From Bryobacterales bacterium (GTDB taxonomy: Bacteria; Acidobacteriota; Terriglobia; Bryobacterales; UBA6623), in NCBI GenBank assembly GCA_026713545.1, contig JAPOOG010000072.1, positions 31,701 to 95,700 on the forward strand: 64,000 bases of DNA. Direction: 5' to 3'. Below the pieces are notes generated by a model. The model did not search any database, had not been told where the DNA came from, and saw only the letters and a list, made by a program, of their open reading frames with translations. Positions within the stretch are counted from its first letter, which is position 1. Each line of letters starts with the position of its first letter. Position numbers and translations under genes: made by a program. This document shows positions 1 through 9,456 of this stretch, piece after piece.

Positions 1-1
1 G

Positions 2-2212
2 CTATGGTGGGAACGAGTCCCGGGCAGTACCACTCCCAACTTAAGGGGTGCTGAGATCGTTGATGCGCTCCGTGAAGAAGCACGATTGTTCTCCACCGTT
101 GAGAGCTATCAGTTGGGAGGCGCGACCATCACGGGGGCAGGCGAACCCGAATTCGTTACCGCCCCTCGTATTTCACCCGGCCTCCTCCACCTGCTCGGCG
201 TCGCGCCGCGCAGAGGGCGGCTCTTCTACGATGAGGATGCCTTGCCGGGCGCACGGGTCGCCTTGATCAGTGAACGACTCTGGCTGAAGCGGTTCGGGGG
301 CGACGCTTCGGCTGTGGGCGGCCGTATTTCGATTGATGAAGAACCGCACACGATCATTGGAGTGTTACCTGGGGATTTCGGGTTCCCTGTACAAAGAGCG
401 GACGTGTGGCGGCCTTTGGCCATGGATTCACGCCGCCCCTTCATGGCGATCGCAGCCTTGCAGCCGGGCGTGCCGCGAGAAGGCGCCGGGGATCGACTGC
501 GTGCCGTTTCCGGGAACTTGCGGCAAGCCGGCGTGCTGCGTGGCGACTCCGGCGACTTGCTGATCAAGGAGTTGCTGCAGTTGAGGCAGTCCCGTCGACG
601 CGCCGCCGCTTTCTATGTGCTGTTGGCTGCCGTGGCGCTGGTCTTGCTGGTGGCCTGCGGGAACGTGGCGAACCTTTTTCTCGTTCGGGCGCACGGCCGC
701 GAGAGCCGCTTCGCCATCATGAAGGCGCTCGGCGCGAGACGGTCCGACCTTCTGCGCCAGTCGGTCTGGGAGGGCCTTGTCCTGGCGCTGCTCAGTGGAT
801 GCGGCGCTCTCCTGGTTGCCGAAGCGTGCCTCGCAGGTATCGCTCGGATCATGCCGCCGGAGATGACCTACTTTTCCAGCGCCGCCGTGACGGTCGATGG
901 GCGTTTCCTCGGGTTCGCGGTGCTGCTCTCCACGGTGACCTGTCTGGCCGTAACCGTCATCCCGTCATTCAGGGTTTCGGGAACTCATCTGGTCGAGTCG
1001 CTGAAAGGCCGGACTGTCCAACAAGCAGGCGCGCATAGCCGGTGGCAGTCGGCTCTGGTCGTTGCTCAGCTTGCGGTTGTCCTGGTCCTGTTGGCGGGTT
1101 CCGGCCTGCTCTTACGGAGCTTCGTGCGGTTAGTGAACGTCGACCCCGGATTCGACACGGAAGACCTGCTGGTCTTCGAGCCTCTACTCCGGGGTGACCG
1201 CTATCGGGCTCCGGGCGCCAGGCTCAGCTTTCTCGAACAGTTGGATGAGTTGGTGGAAGACTCGGGCGGCGTGCGAAGCGCGACTTTTGCATCCAGTGCG
1301 CCTCCTGACAGCGACCATTCCTTCGGCATTCAGCCCGAGGCGGAAGGCCGACAGGCCGTCGACGCGTCCGGCCTCAACCTGCCGCACGTGGATGTGGCTC
1401 CGGACTACTTTGCCACGATGGGCATCCCGCTCATCGCGGGGCGCACGTTCAGCAGCGACGATCCGGATACCGTCGTGATCGTGAACGAGGTCCTGGCAAG
1501 GCGCTACTGGGGAAACGACTCCCCTCTCGGCCGCCGTTTCCGCCTCGATGCGGACGAGCCGTGGCACACCGTTATCGGCGTTGCCCGGGACGTCAAGCAA
1601 AGCGGGCTCGACGACCCGATGGGTGACGGCATGGAATTGTATTTTCCTTACTCGCGGACGAAAGGGAGGGAGAGCTCCGACTTCATCGTCCGCACGGATG
1701 GGACGGACGCTGCCGTCGTGGCGCGGCAGGTGAAGGAACTCTTGTGGAGGCTGGACCGAAATCTGCCCATCCGTCAGGTGATGACGATGGAGCGGCGCCT
1801 CGGCGAATCGGTGGCGAGACCAAGGTTTTTGATCGTGCTGGTGAGCATCTTCGCTTTGCTCGGCGTCCTTCTGGCGGGTATCGGGGTTTACGGCACCACG
1901 GCGTACTGGGTGGCTCAGCGAATACGGGAGATCGGTCTGCGGATTGCGCTGGGCGCGACACGCAGGCAGATTGTCGGGCTCGTTCTGGGGCGAGGCCTGC
2001 GGCTGGCGGCGCTGGGTGTGGGCATCGGCCTGTCGGGCGCAATGGCGACGCTGCACGTTCTGGAGTCTTTCCTGTTCGCCACTGACCCAAGCGATGCGGA
2101 GACGCTGACCGGCGTTACGGTTCTGCTTGTGTCCCTGGTGCTCATCGCCTGTTACTTGCCGGCTCTAAGAGCCGGCAGACTCGATCCCGCTGACGTGCTG
2201 CGGAGTGAGTGA
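2..2212 (+). CDS. ABC transporter permease, MacB/FtsX (ADOP-like) family, 5'-truncated by window start
   Basis: Frame is open from base 2 (LWWERVPGSTTPNLRGAEIVDALREEARLFSTVESYQLGG...). MacB_PCD-like region followed by two FtsX-like multi-TM blocks (VANLFLVRAHGRESRFAIMKALGARRSDLLRQ; REIGLRIALGATRRQIVGLVLGRG). Confidence 0.85.
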   Translation, partial: LWWERVPGSTTPNLRGAEIVDALREEARLFSTVESYQLGGATITGAGEPEFVTAPRISPGLLHLLGVAPRRGRLFYDEDALPGARVALISERLWLKRFGGDASAVGGRISIDEEPHTIIGVLPGDFGFPVQRADVWRPLAMDSRRPFMAIAALQPGVPREGAGDRLRAVSGNLRQAGVLRGDSGDLLIKELLQLRQSRRRAAAFYVLLAAVALVLLVACGNVANLFLVRAHGRESRFAIMKALGARRSDLLRQSVWEGLVLALLSGCGALLVAEACLAGIARIMPPEMTYFSSAAVTVDGRFLGFAVLLSTVTCLAVTVIPSFRVSGTHLVESLKGRTVQQAGAHSRWQSALVVAQLAVVLVLLAGSGLLLRSFVRLVNVDPGFDTEDLLVFEPLLRGDRYRAPGARLSFLEQLDELVEDSGGVRSATFASSAPPDSDHSFGIQPEAEGRQAVDASGLNLPHVDVAPDYFATMGIPLIAGRTFSSDDPDTVVIVNEVLARRYWGNDSPLGRRFRLDADEPWHTVIGVARDVKQSGLDDPMGDGMELYFPYSRTKGRESSDFIVRTDGTDAAVVARQVKELLWRLDRNLPIRQVMTMERRLGESVARPRFLIVLVSIFALLGVLLAGIGVYGTTAYWVAQRIREIGLRIALGATRRQIVGLVLGRGLRLAALGVGIGLSGAMATLHVLESFLFATDPSDAETLTGVTVLLVSLVLIACYLPALRAGRLDPADVLRSE

Positions 2213-2272
2213 GCCCGTTTTGTAAGCCCTGACGTTGCTGCGATACAAGTCAAGGTGAAGTCTGGACCAACT

Positions 2273-2946
2273 ATGATCAAACTCAGAGACCTTGAGAAAT
2301 TCCATGTCAGCGGCTTCGGCAAGACGTTCGTCCTGCGCCGGATCAACCTCGATATCAGCGAAGGCGAATTCGTTACGATCATGGGCCGTCGGGGGCCGGG
2401 AAATCGACCTTGCTGGGCATCCTGGGCATGCTGGACGGCGACTTCGAGGGAGAGTTTCACTTTCTCGATCAACACGTCCACAAGCTCAAGCCGCGCCAGC
2501 GGGCGGAACTCAACAAGCAGTACATCGGTTTCGTCTTCCAGAGCTATCATCTGCTCGACGACATGACGGTCTACGAGACCCTCGCCCTGCCGCTCTCCTA
2601 CCGCAACATCAGCCGCAAGGAGCGTCAGTCGATTGTCGCCGACGTGCTCGACCGCTTTCACATCGTCGCCAAGAAAGACCTTTTCCCGAACCAACTCTCC
2701 GGCGGTCAGCAGCAACTCGTCGCCGTGGCGCGAGCCATCGTGGCCCGTCCGAAACTGATTCTGGCCGACGAGCCGACCGGCAACCTGCATTCCGCACAAG
2801 GCAAGGAAATCATGGAGTTGTTCAAGAAACTCAACGAGGAGGAGACCACGATCATCCAGGTCACGCACTCGGAAGACAACGCCGCGTACAGCAACCGCAT
2901 CATCAACCTGCGCGATGGTTGGGTTGTGGACACCGAAGATGTCTAG
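2273..2946 (+). pseudogene. ABC transporter ATP-binding protein (LolD/MacB-like), frameshifted in Walker A
   Basis: MIKLRDLEKFHVSGFGKTFVLRRINLDISEGEFVTIMG... in one frame, LLGILGMLDG...LSGGQQQLVAVARAIVARPKLILADEPTGNL... in the next. Inserting one C near 2387 restores GPSGAGKSTLLGIL. Confidence 0.8.
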
Positions 2947-3008
2947 TACCGGCTTGTCGTTCTTCGTTGCGCCGCCGCGCTACCGTCTCTGCGTACCACC
3001 GCACCGCC

Positions 3009-4358
3009 ATGCCGAAAGTTCTTATCGCTGACGACCAACCGGACGTCCTCACGGCTTTGCGTCTCCTGCTCAAGGGAGAAGGCTACGAGACGAAAACGGC
3101 GGCCACGCCCGCGCAGGTCCTCGAGTCGGTCTCCGCGGACGAGTTCGATGTCGTCCTGATCGACTTGAATTACACGCGGGATACGACCTCGGGACAAGAA
3201 GGGCTTGACCTGCTGTCGCAGCTTCGGGCGATCGACTCCACTCTGCCGGTGGTCGTGATGACGGCCTGGGGGAGCGTCGAGCTCGCCGTGGAGGCGATGC
3301 GCCGCGGCGCCCGAGATTTCGTGCAGAAGCCGTGGGACAACACGCGGCTCTTGAGCATCGTCCGCGCACAGGCCGAACTGGCGCGTGCGCTTCGGAGCGA
3401 GCGCCGCCTGCGAGTGGAGAACGAAATCCTGCGCGGCGGCGGCCTGCCGACCCTGATCGCGGAGTCGGCTGTGATGAAGCCCGTCCTGGAGGTGATCGCA
3501 CAGGTCGGCCCCTCCGACGCCAACGTGCTCATCACCGGCGAGCACGGCACGGGCAAGGAGGTCGTCGCGCAGACCCTGCACCAGATCTCGCCGCGCGCCG
3601 GGAACGCCATGATTTCCGTCAACGTCGGCGGCCTGGCCGAGGGGGTGTTCGAAAGCGAGATCTTCGGGCATACGAAAGGCGCGTTTACCGGCGCAGCTTC
3701 GGACCGCATCGGCCGCTTCGAGTTGGCTCATCAGGGAACGTTGTTCCTCGATGAAATCGCCAATATCACTCCGGACCGGCAGGCGCGTCTTCTGCGCGTT
3801 CTCGAGACCGGTGAAGTCGAGCGCGTCGGCTCATCGAAGACCCGCAAGGTTGACGTGCGGGTGCTGTCGGCGACCAACGCGGACCTGCGCCGCGAAGTCG
3901 AGCAAGGACGGTTTCGCGATGACCTGCTGTACCGGCTGAACACGGTGGAAATCCATCTACCGCCGCTGCGGGAGCGCGCAGACGACATCCCCGCGCTTGC
4001 CGCGCACTTCCTCGAGACGGCCAGAAGTCGCTACGGCAAGCGGCCGGAGCGATTCGATGCGGCGGCGATGGATTCGCTGCTACACCATCCCTGGCCGGGC
4101 AATGTGCGCGAATTGAATCACGTCGTCCAGAGGGGAGTGCTGATGGCAAAGGGCGAACAGGTGACCGAAGCGGACCTGGGCCTTGCCGCTCCCGTTTCCG
4201 GCGCTCTCCGGCTGGAGGAGATGAGTCTGGAAGGGGTCGAGCGATACCTCATCAAGAAGACGCTCGAAAGGTGCAAGGGCAGCGTCAGCGACGCGGCGAA
4301 GGAGCTGGGCCTGAGCCGCAGCGCCATGTACCGGCGGCTGCAAAAACACGGCCTTTAG
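3009..4358 (+). CDS. sigma-54-dependent response regulator (NtrC family)
   Basis: Receiver domain ([14 protein letters not shown]...VVLIDLNYT), AAA+ domain with [16 protein letters not shown]-terminal Fis-type HTH ([21 protein letters not shown]). ATG at 3009 in frame. Confidence 0.92.
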   Translation: MPKVLIADDQPDVLTALRLLLKGEGYETKTAATPAQVLESVSADEFDVVLIDLNYTRDTTSGQEGLDLLSQLRAIDSTLPVVVMTAWGSVELAVEAMRRGARDFVQKPWDNTRLLSIVRAQAELARALRSERRLRVENEILRGGGLPTLIAESAVMKPVLEVIAQVGPSDANVLITGEHGTGKEVVAQTLHQISPRAGNAMISVNVGGLAEGVFESEIFGHTKGAFTGAASDRIGRFELAHQGTLFLDEIANITPDRQARLLRVLETGEVERVGSSKTRKVDVRVLSATNADLRREVEQGRFRDDLLYRLNTVEIHLPPLRERADDIPALAAHFLETARSRYGKRPERFDAAAMDSLLHHPWPGNVRELNHVVQRGVLMAKGEQVTEADLGLAAPVSGALRLEEMSLEGVERYLIKKTLERCKGSVSDAAKELGLSRSAMYRRLQKHGL

Positions 4359-4377
4359 GCGCAAGGAAGCGAGTCTC

Positions 4378-5760
4378 GTGCTGTTCCATCGCAATGATCC
4401 GAAGGCGCCGCCGCGGCATGAGCGGCGCGTGCTCGTCTATGCGCTCCTGGCGGGGTTTCCGGCCGTGGCGCTTTCGACCGCGCTGCTGTTCGCCAGCGAG
4501 TACAGCGACAAGACCCGCTGGACACTGATGATTCTCGTCGCCGCGGCGTGGATCGGGTTTTCTCTCGCCGTACGGCAGCAAGTCGTATTTCCGTTGCGAA
4601 CGCTTTCGAACCTGCTGGCGGCCTTGCGCGAGGGCGACTATTCGCAGCGGGCCCGGGCTGCGAAGGAAGACGTGCTGGGCGAAGTGATGAGTGAAGTTAA
4701 CCTGATGGGGCAGATGCTACGGGAGCAGCGCCTCAGCGCTCTGGAAGCAACGAACCTGCTCCAGAAGGTAATGCAGGAAATCAACGTGGCGGTCTTCGCT
4801 TTCGATGAAGAGAACCGCTTGCGTCTCGTCAACCAAGCGGGGACGAAACTCCTGGGAGCGCCCCAGGAGCGCCTGCTGGGCCGCACCGCCGGCGAACTTG
4901 ATCTGATGGATTGCCTCGCCAAGGACGCGCCACGGACTCTGCAGAAGACATTCGCCGGCGGGTCCGGGCGCTGGGGAATCGCTTGCACCGGGTTCCGCGA
5001 GCAAGGCGTGACGCATCGATTGCTTGTGCTGACGGATCTGACGCTCGAGTTGCGCGAGGAAGAACTACAGGCCTGGCAGCGGTTGGTCCGCGTTCTGAGC
5101 CATGAGCTGAACAATTCGCTGGCGCCGATCAAGTCGATAACCGGCAGTCTGCGGTCTCTTCTGCGCCGGCCGGCATCCGACCCGGATTGGCGACACGACA
5201 TGGAGCAGGGACTTGGCGCCATCGGGTCGCGCACCGAGGCTCTCGGCCGTTTCACCAGCGCCTATGCCCGGCTTGCCAAGCTTCCACCTCCGACTCTTGA
5301 ACCGGTAAACCTTCGTGATTGTGTCGAGAGGGTCGCCGAGATCGAGCGAACACCCGAGCTTCAGATCGAAGCAGGACCCGACCTGATGGTCGACGCCGAC
5401 GCGGCGCAGCTCGAGCAGTTGCTCATCAACCTCGTTCAGAACGCCGCCGAGGCTTCGGAACAGACGGGCAGGCGCATTCGGATCAGGTGGATCCGAAATG
5501 GAAAGGCGGCCTGCGTCGACGTGCTGGATGAAGGGCCGGGACTCTCGAGCGATGCGAACCTGTTTGTGCCTTTCTTTACGACCAAGCCTCATGGAACGGG
5601 CATCGGACTCGTGCTTTCCCGCAAGATCGCCGAGAACCACGGCGGCGGACTGACGCTTCGGAACCGCGAAGATCGCCCGGGCTGCATCGCCCGACTCGAG
5701 TTGCCGTTGCGCTCGGGTCATGATCAAGAGCCGGCCGAAGAGCAACTGACCTTGGAATGA
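4378..5760 (+). CDS. sensor histidine kinase (NtrY-like)
   Basis: TM region, HAMP-like and PAS-like regions, H-box VLSHELNNSLAPIKSI, ATPase motifs LINLVQNAAEA and GTGIGLVLSRKIAENHGG. Confidence 0.9.
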   Translation: MLFHRNDPKAPPRHERRVLVYALLAGFPAVALSTALLFASEYSDKTRWTLMILVAAAWIGFSLAVRQQVVFPLRTLSNLLAALREGDYSQRARAAKEDVLGEVMSEVNLMGQMLREQRLSALEATNLLQKVMQEINVAVFAFDEENRLRLVNQAGTKLLGAPQERLLGRTAGELDLMDCLAKDAPRTLQKTFAGGSGRWGIACTGFREQGVTHRLLVLTDLTLELREEELQAWQRLVRVLSHELNNSLAPIKSITGSLRSLLRRPASDPDWRHDMEQGLGAIGSRTEALGRFTSAYARLAKLPPPTLEPVNLRDCVERVAEIERTPELQIEAGPDLMVDADAAQLEQLLINLVQNAAEASEQTGRRIRIRWIRNGKAACVDVLDEGPGLSSDANLFVPFFTTKPHGTGIGLVLSRKIAENHGGGLTLRNREDRPGCIARLELPLRSGHDQEPAEEQLTLE

Positions 5761-5783
5761 CTCGATCAACAAGCGGGCCTTAG

Positions 5784-7463
5784 TCAGCGCCCGACTCGGA
5801 TCTCGTCGGGGGTCAGGAAGCCGTCGGCGTCGGCGTCGATGGCATCGAATCGCCGGCTGAGCTGAGGCGGCGCCTCCTCTCTGCTGATTTTGCCGTCGCC
5901 GTCGGCATCGGAGCGCATCATCCTTGCCGCGCGGTCGCCGCCCCCTCGTCCGCCCATCCGCCCACGCATCGCGGCGAGCTCCTGTTCGTCCAAGAGCCCG
6001 TCTCCATTCGCATCGAGCTGCTCGAAACGCTCCTGCAAACGCGCTGGAACCTCATCGATGCTCAGCTTGCCGTCGCCGTCGGCATCACGCTGGATCCAGG
6101 CGCCGCGGCCTCTGCGCGAGGCTGCGCGCTGCATCATGGTCTCGATCTCGGACGGTTCGACGTAGCCGTCGCCATTCTCGTCCATGCGGTCGAATCGCCG
6201 GCGCATCGGCTCGGGGAGCTCCTCCGGCATGAGGCGGTCGTCGCCGTCGGTGTCCATCGCAAGCAGACGCTCGATCATCCCCTCCGGGTTGCCGAAGCCG
6301 CCCGGCCCAAACGGCCCTGCTCCCCTGCCGGGCCGGCCGCCGCGTCCGCGCCCGCGGCGGGGGCCGTCGCTGTTGAAGTCCATGCGGCGCGAGACGACGC
6401 GGCCGGCGTCGCGGTTCACGTTCCAGGAAATCAGATACTCCTGGGTGACCGGCCGGCACCACTGCTTCGTGCAAGCGAAGTACCGGATCTTCAGTCCCAG
6501 CGGCTCACGCGCTTCGTCGAGCTTCACGTCAACCAGAAACTCGCGCGGGTCGGCGTCGGCGTCCTCTTTCACATCCGGCCCCTTCATTCTTGTCGGAGAA
6601 ATCCCGATGCCTTCCGGCGGCGTCAACTCGACATCCATCGCCGGCGCACGGTTGTTCCAATACACGCCGTGGATCGGATCCGGCAGGATGGTCAAGTAGA
6701 GCTTCCCTTCCCCGGTGCTCAGCAGCTTCCGCTCGGCTTCGGCGCGCAGTTTCGCGTAGAACGGCTCGCTGGTCTTTTCCTGGCGGGGCTCGGTCCGCAA
6801 GGTGCGGAAGAACCCTTGCTTCCGGATGCGCGGAACCACCCCCGTCGGAGCATGATCCGGCGGGGGCTTGATCTTCATGTTCAGTTCCGCAACCTCGGTC
6901 GGGTTATCCACAGGCCCGACGAATTCCTCGAGATCTTTCCGAAGCTGCGACGGATTGCTCCACGCACGCACGCGCAGCACCTTGCCCTCGGGGTCGAGAA
7001 GATACTCGGAATTCGGCCGGTCTCCGATGGCGTGCCTGAGATCGTTCGTCATCGTGTCGGCGATCCAGGGAATCTCCGATCCCAAGGTGCGCCTGGCCTC
7101 CTGGATGTGCATCAGACGCTCTTCGAGCGTCAGCGGATTGACGTAGCCGTTCAGCTCCGGGTGCGCCAGGGCCTTGTAGAGATAGACGAACCGCACTCCT
7201 TTCGGCGAATAATCCCGATAGATGGTCTCCAACCTGGAGACGTTGCGGATGAACGGCGGTCAGGTCAAACAGCCGTTGACGATGACCGTGTACTTGCCCT
7301 TGAGGCTCCGTGTGTTGAATCTTTTGCCCGCGGCATCGTGGACGTCGATTTCCGGGAATGGATCTCCGGGGGCCAGCGGCATCGGACCGCGATTCTGGGC
7401 GGCCCCCGGCGCGGCCGTCAACAGCATTCCCAGCATGAGCGCCGCGAAATGAGAAGGTTTCAT
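5784..7463 (-). CDS. putative selenoprotein: deiodinase-like thioredoxin-fold protein with C-terminal EF-hand repeats (TGA at 7260-7262 read as Sec68)
   Basis: Signal peptide MKPSHFAALMLGMLLTAAPGAAQ, then ...KGKYTVIVNGCLT-U-PPFIRNVSRLETIYRDYSPKGVRFVYLYKALAHPELNGY..., then EF-hand loops DTDGDDRLMPEE, DENGDGYVEPSE, DADGDGKLSIDE, DANGDGLLDEQE, DADGDGKISREE, DADADGFLTPDE. ORFs 7260..7592 and 5784..7232 share a frame and are separated only by the TGA. Confidence 0.82.
7225..7241 (-). promoter_or_regulatory. candidate bacterial SECIS hairpin
   Basis: Minus-strand GUCUCC-AGGUU-GGAGAC: 6 perfect pairs, 5-nt loop with G at loop position 2, loop begins 24 nt after the UGA. Confidence 0.7.
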
Positions 7464-7740
7464 CTTTGTGTGCGACCTCTCTCTTCTTGATAACAGCCAT
7501 TGGCTTGCATGGGTGTTAAACACAGGTAAAATTTCCCAGGCTTGCTGCGAAAGTACCTGGATTGGGGGGCAGGAGGTCTCTTGCCGAGCCAATAGGAGTC
7601 TTCCGGCGACTTTTTCCGCTTCTCAGCATCCATGATCCTGCGCTGCATCCGGCCCGGAAACTCACCCCGCCAGGTAAACCAACTCCCGCGGAATGCTCCG
7701 AGGACAAGCACAGGGCAGCAGATGGACATGGCTTGACATG

Positions 7741-8007
7741 ATCTGCCTGATCTTCAATCCTGGTCATGTGGAAACCATCGACGCATCCGACTTCAAGGCC
7801 CGATGCCTGGCGATCCTCGATGGCGTGCAGGCTACCGGAGAGCGGGTGGTCATCCTGAAGAGCGGGCGGGCGGTGGCGGAACTACTTCCCGCAAGCCGAC
7901 CTCATGCCGAGTTCCCGCAGTTGGAACTCAAGAGGACCGTCATTGAGAGCGGCGACATCGTCGGGCCGGCGGTCCCGGAAGAACACTGGGAAAGCCTCGG
8001 GCGATGA
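7741..8007 (+). CDS. Phd/YefM-family type II antitoxin
   Basis: VETIDASDFKARCLAILDGVQATGERVVILKSGRAVAELLPA matches the Phd/YefM N-terminal pattern. Exact start uncertain within ORF 7693..8007. Confidence 0.75.
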   Translation: MCLIFNPGHVETIDASDFKARCLAILDGVQATGERVVILKSGRAVAELLPASRPHAEFPQLELKRTVIESGDIVGPAVPEEHWESLGR

Positions 8008-8140
8008 CGGCCCTGTCCGACTTCTTTCACGCGATCCGGCAGACCGAATCCTCGTTGCGACCGCCCGGGTACTCGGCGCGACGCTGTTGACGCAGGACCG
8101 CAGAATCGTCGATGCGGCACTGGTCAACACGTCACCCTGA
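8008..8140 (+). pseudogene. PIN-domain (VapC) toxin C-terminal remnant
   Basis: LLSRDPADRILVATARVLGATLLTQDRRIVDA is the typical VapC C-terminus. The first ~90 residues of a PIN domain are absent between the antitoxin stop and this segment. Confidence 0.65.
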
Positions 8141-8242
8141 CCGCAGGTCGGAGAGCGCGACAGCCATGGGCCTCAGCAGCCGACGGCCCTGGCGCTCGGG
8201 CGCGGGCATCGACAATGAAGTCAGGGTCTTAGCACGGCTTCA

Positions 8243-9367
8243 TCACGCACCGCTCTCGGCCACTAGAAACTCGCGCACGCAATCCTCGTTGAGGGTCACG
8301 CCCAGTCCGGGCCGGTCGGGCACGGTGATCAGGCCATCCGAGTCAGCCTGCAACCGCTCGACCGCCAAGTCGTGGCGCAGCGGCGAATCCTCGACGCAGT
8401 CCTCGAAGATGAACGCGGAGGGCGCCGTGGCCAGCCAGTGCAGACAGGCCGCCACGCTGACGGGCGTCTTGTAGCAATGGTTCACGACTCGTCCCCCCGA
8501 GTCCTCGACCTGGCGGCGTATGACCTGGCCGTCGGTAAAACCGTTTCGCGCCAAGTCGACCTGATAGATGTCCAGGGCATGACGCTTGATCCAGGGATGG
8601 TAGGCCCAACGGCCGCACTCCCCCTCGCCGGCGGCAATGGGCACCGGCGAACGATCGCGCAGCCACACATAGCCGTCGAGATCATCCTGTGAAAGAGGCT
8701 CCTCGAGCCAGTCGATGTCGAACTCGGCAAACTGGCGCGCACGCCGCAGAGCGGTGCGGGAGTCCCAAACACAGCCGGCGTCTATGAGCACCGTATGGTC
8801 GCCGCAACCGGCGCGGGCGCCGCGGACCAGATCCAGGTCCACCGCTTCCGATGTCCCCATGGGCGCCCATCCGAACTTGACCGCCGTGTAACCGGCCTCG
8901 ATCCAGCGGCGTCCGATCTCGCTGGTTTCCGAACCGTCCCGGCCGAACAGGATGGACGCATAGGCGCGAATGCGGTCGTGCCGCTTGCCTCCGAGCAGTT
9001 GATGGACCGGGGCGCCGGCATGTTTTCCCTTCAGGTCCCACAGAGCCAGATCAACCCCGGCCATAGCCGTAATCGCGACGCCGCGCCTTCCGAAATAGAT
9101 GCAGCCGTGGTACATCTTGTCCCAGAGCCGTTCCGTGTCGAGAGGATCCTCGCCGATCAACAACTCGCGCAAGCCGCAGACCTCGGAATGACTGAAGGGT
9201 GCATCGATAACCGCCTGGGCCACTTCCGGGCTGGAATCGACTTCGCCGATACCCTCGAGGCCGGAATCGGTCCGGATGCGGACGAGCAGGGTATCCTGGG
9301 TGCCGGCAGTCTTGTCTTCCACTTGGCGCAGCCGCAGTATCTGAGTGATCACACGTTCAATCTTCAT
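8243..9367 (-). CDS. mandelate racemase/muconate lactonizing enzyme family (enolase superfamily)
   Basis: MKIERVITQILRLRQVEDKT...AGVDLALWDLKGKHAGAPVHQLLGGK...VKFGWAPMG...WLEEPLSQDDL. Confidence 0.88.
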   Translation of the reverse strand: MKIERVITQILRLRQVEDKTAGTQDTLLVRIRTDSGLEGIGEVDSSPEVAQAVIDAPFSHSEVCGLRELLIGEDPLDTERLWDKMYHGCIYFGRRGVAITAMAGVDLALWDLKGKHAGAPVHQLLGGKRHDRIRAYASILFGRDGSETSEIGRRWIEAGYTAVKFGWAPMGTSEAVDLDLVRGARAGCGDHTVLIDAGCVWDSRTALRRARQFAEFDIDWLEEPLSQDDLDGYVWLRDRSPVPIAAGEGECGRWAYHPWIKRHALDIYQVDLARNGFTDGQVIRRQVEDSGGRVVNHCYKTPVSVAACLHWLATAPSAFIFEDCVEDSPLRHDLAVERLQADSDGLITVPDRPGLGVTLNEDCVREFLVAESGA

Positions 9368-9456
9368 TTTCAGGATGTTCTTTTGCCGGGCCGGAGGCCA
9401 CGGCTTGTGATAAGCCCAGGTACAAGCTTAACGAACCGGCAGAGGTTTTTTGCGGA

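Noticed and set aside
5800-6250. Repeated GTCGCCGTCGGCATC-like DNA motifs
   Set aside because: Explained by repeated EF-hand loops (DADGDG) in the selenoprotein C-terminus.
7260-7262. TGA as Trp recoding or simple nonsense mutation
   Set aside because: TGA is used as a normal stop elsewhere in the window (e.g. the antitoxin at 8005-8007, the reductase-operon overlaps). The motif position expects Sec or Cys, not Trp, and a SECIS-like hairpin follows. Sequencing error cannot be excluded.
6669-7490. 273-aa plus-strand ORF over the selenoprotein
   Set aside because: Antisense to the coding frame with signal peptide, deiodinase-like motif and EF-hands; no own domain.
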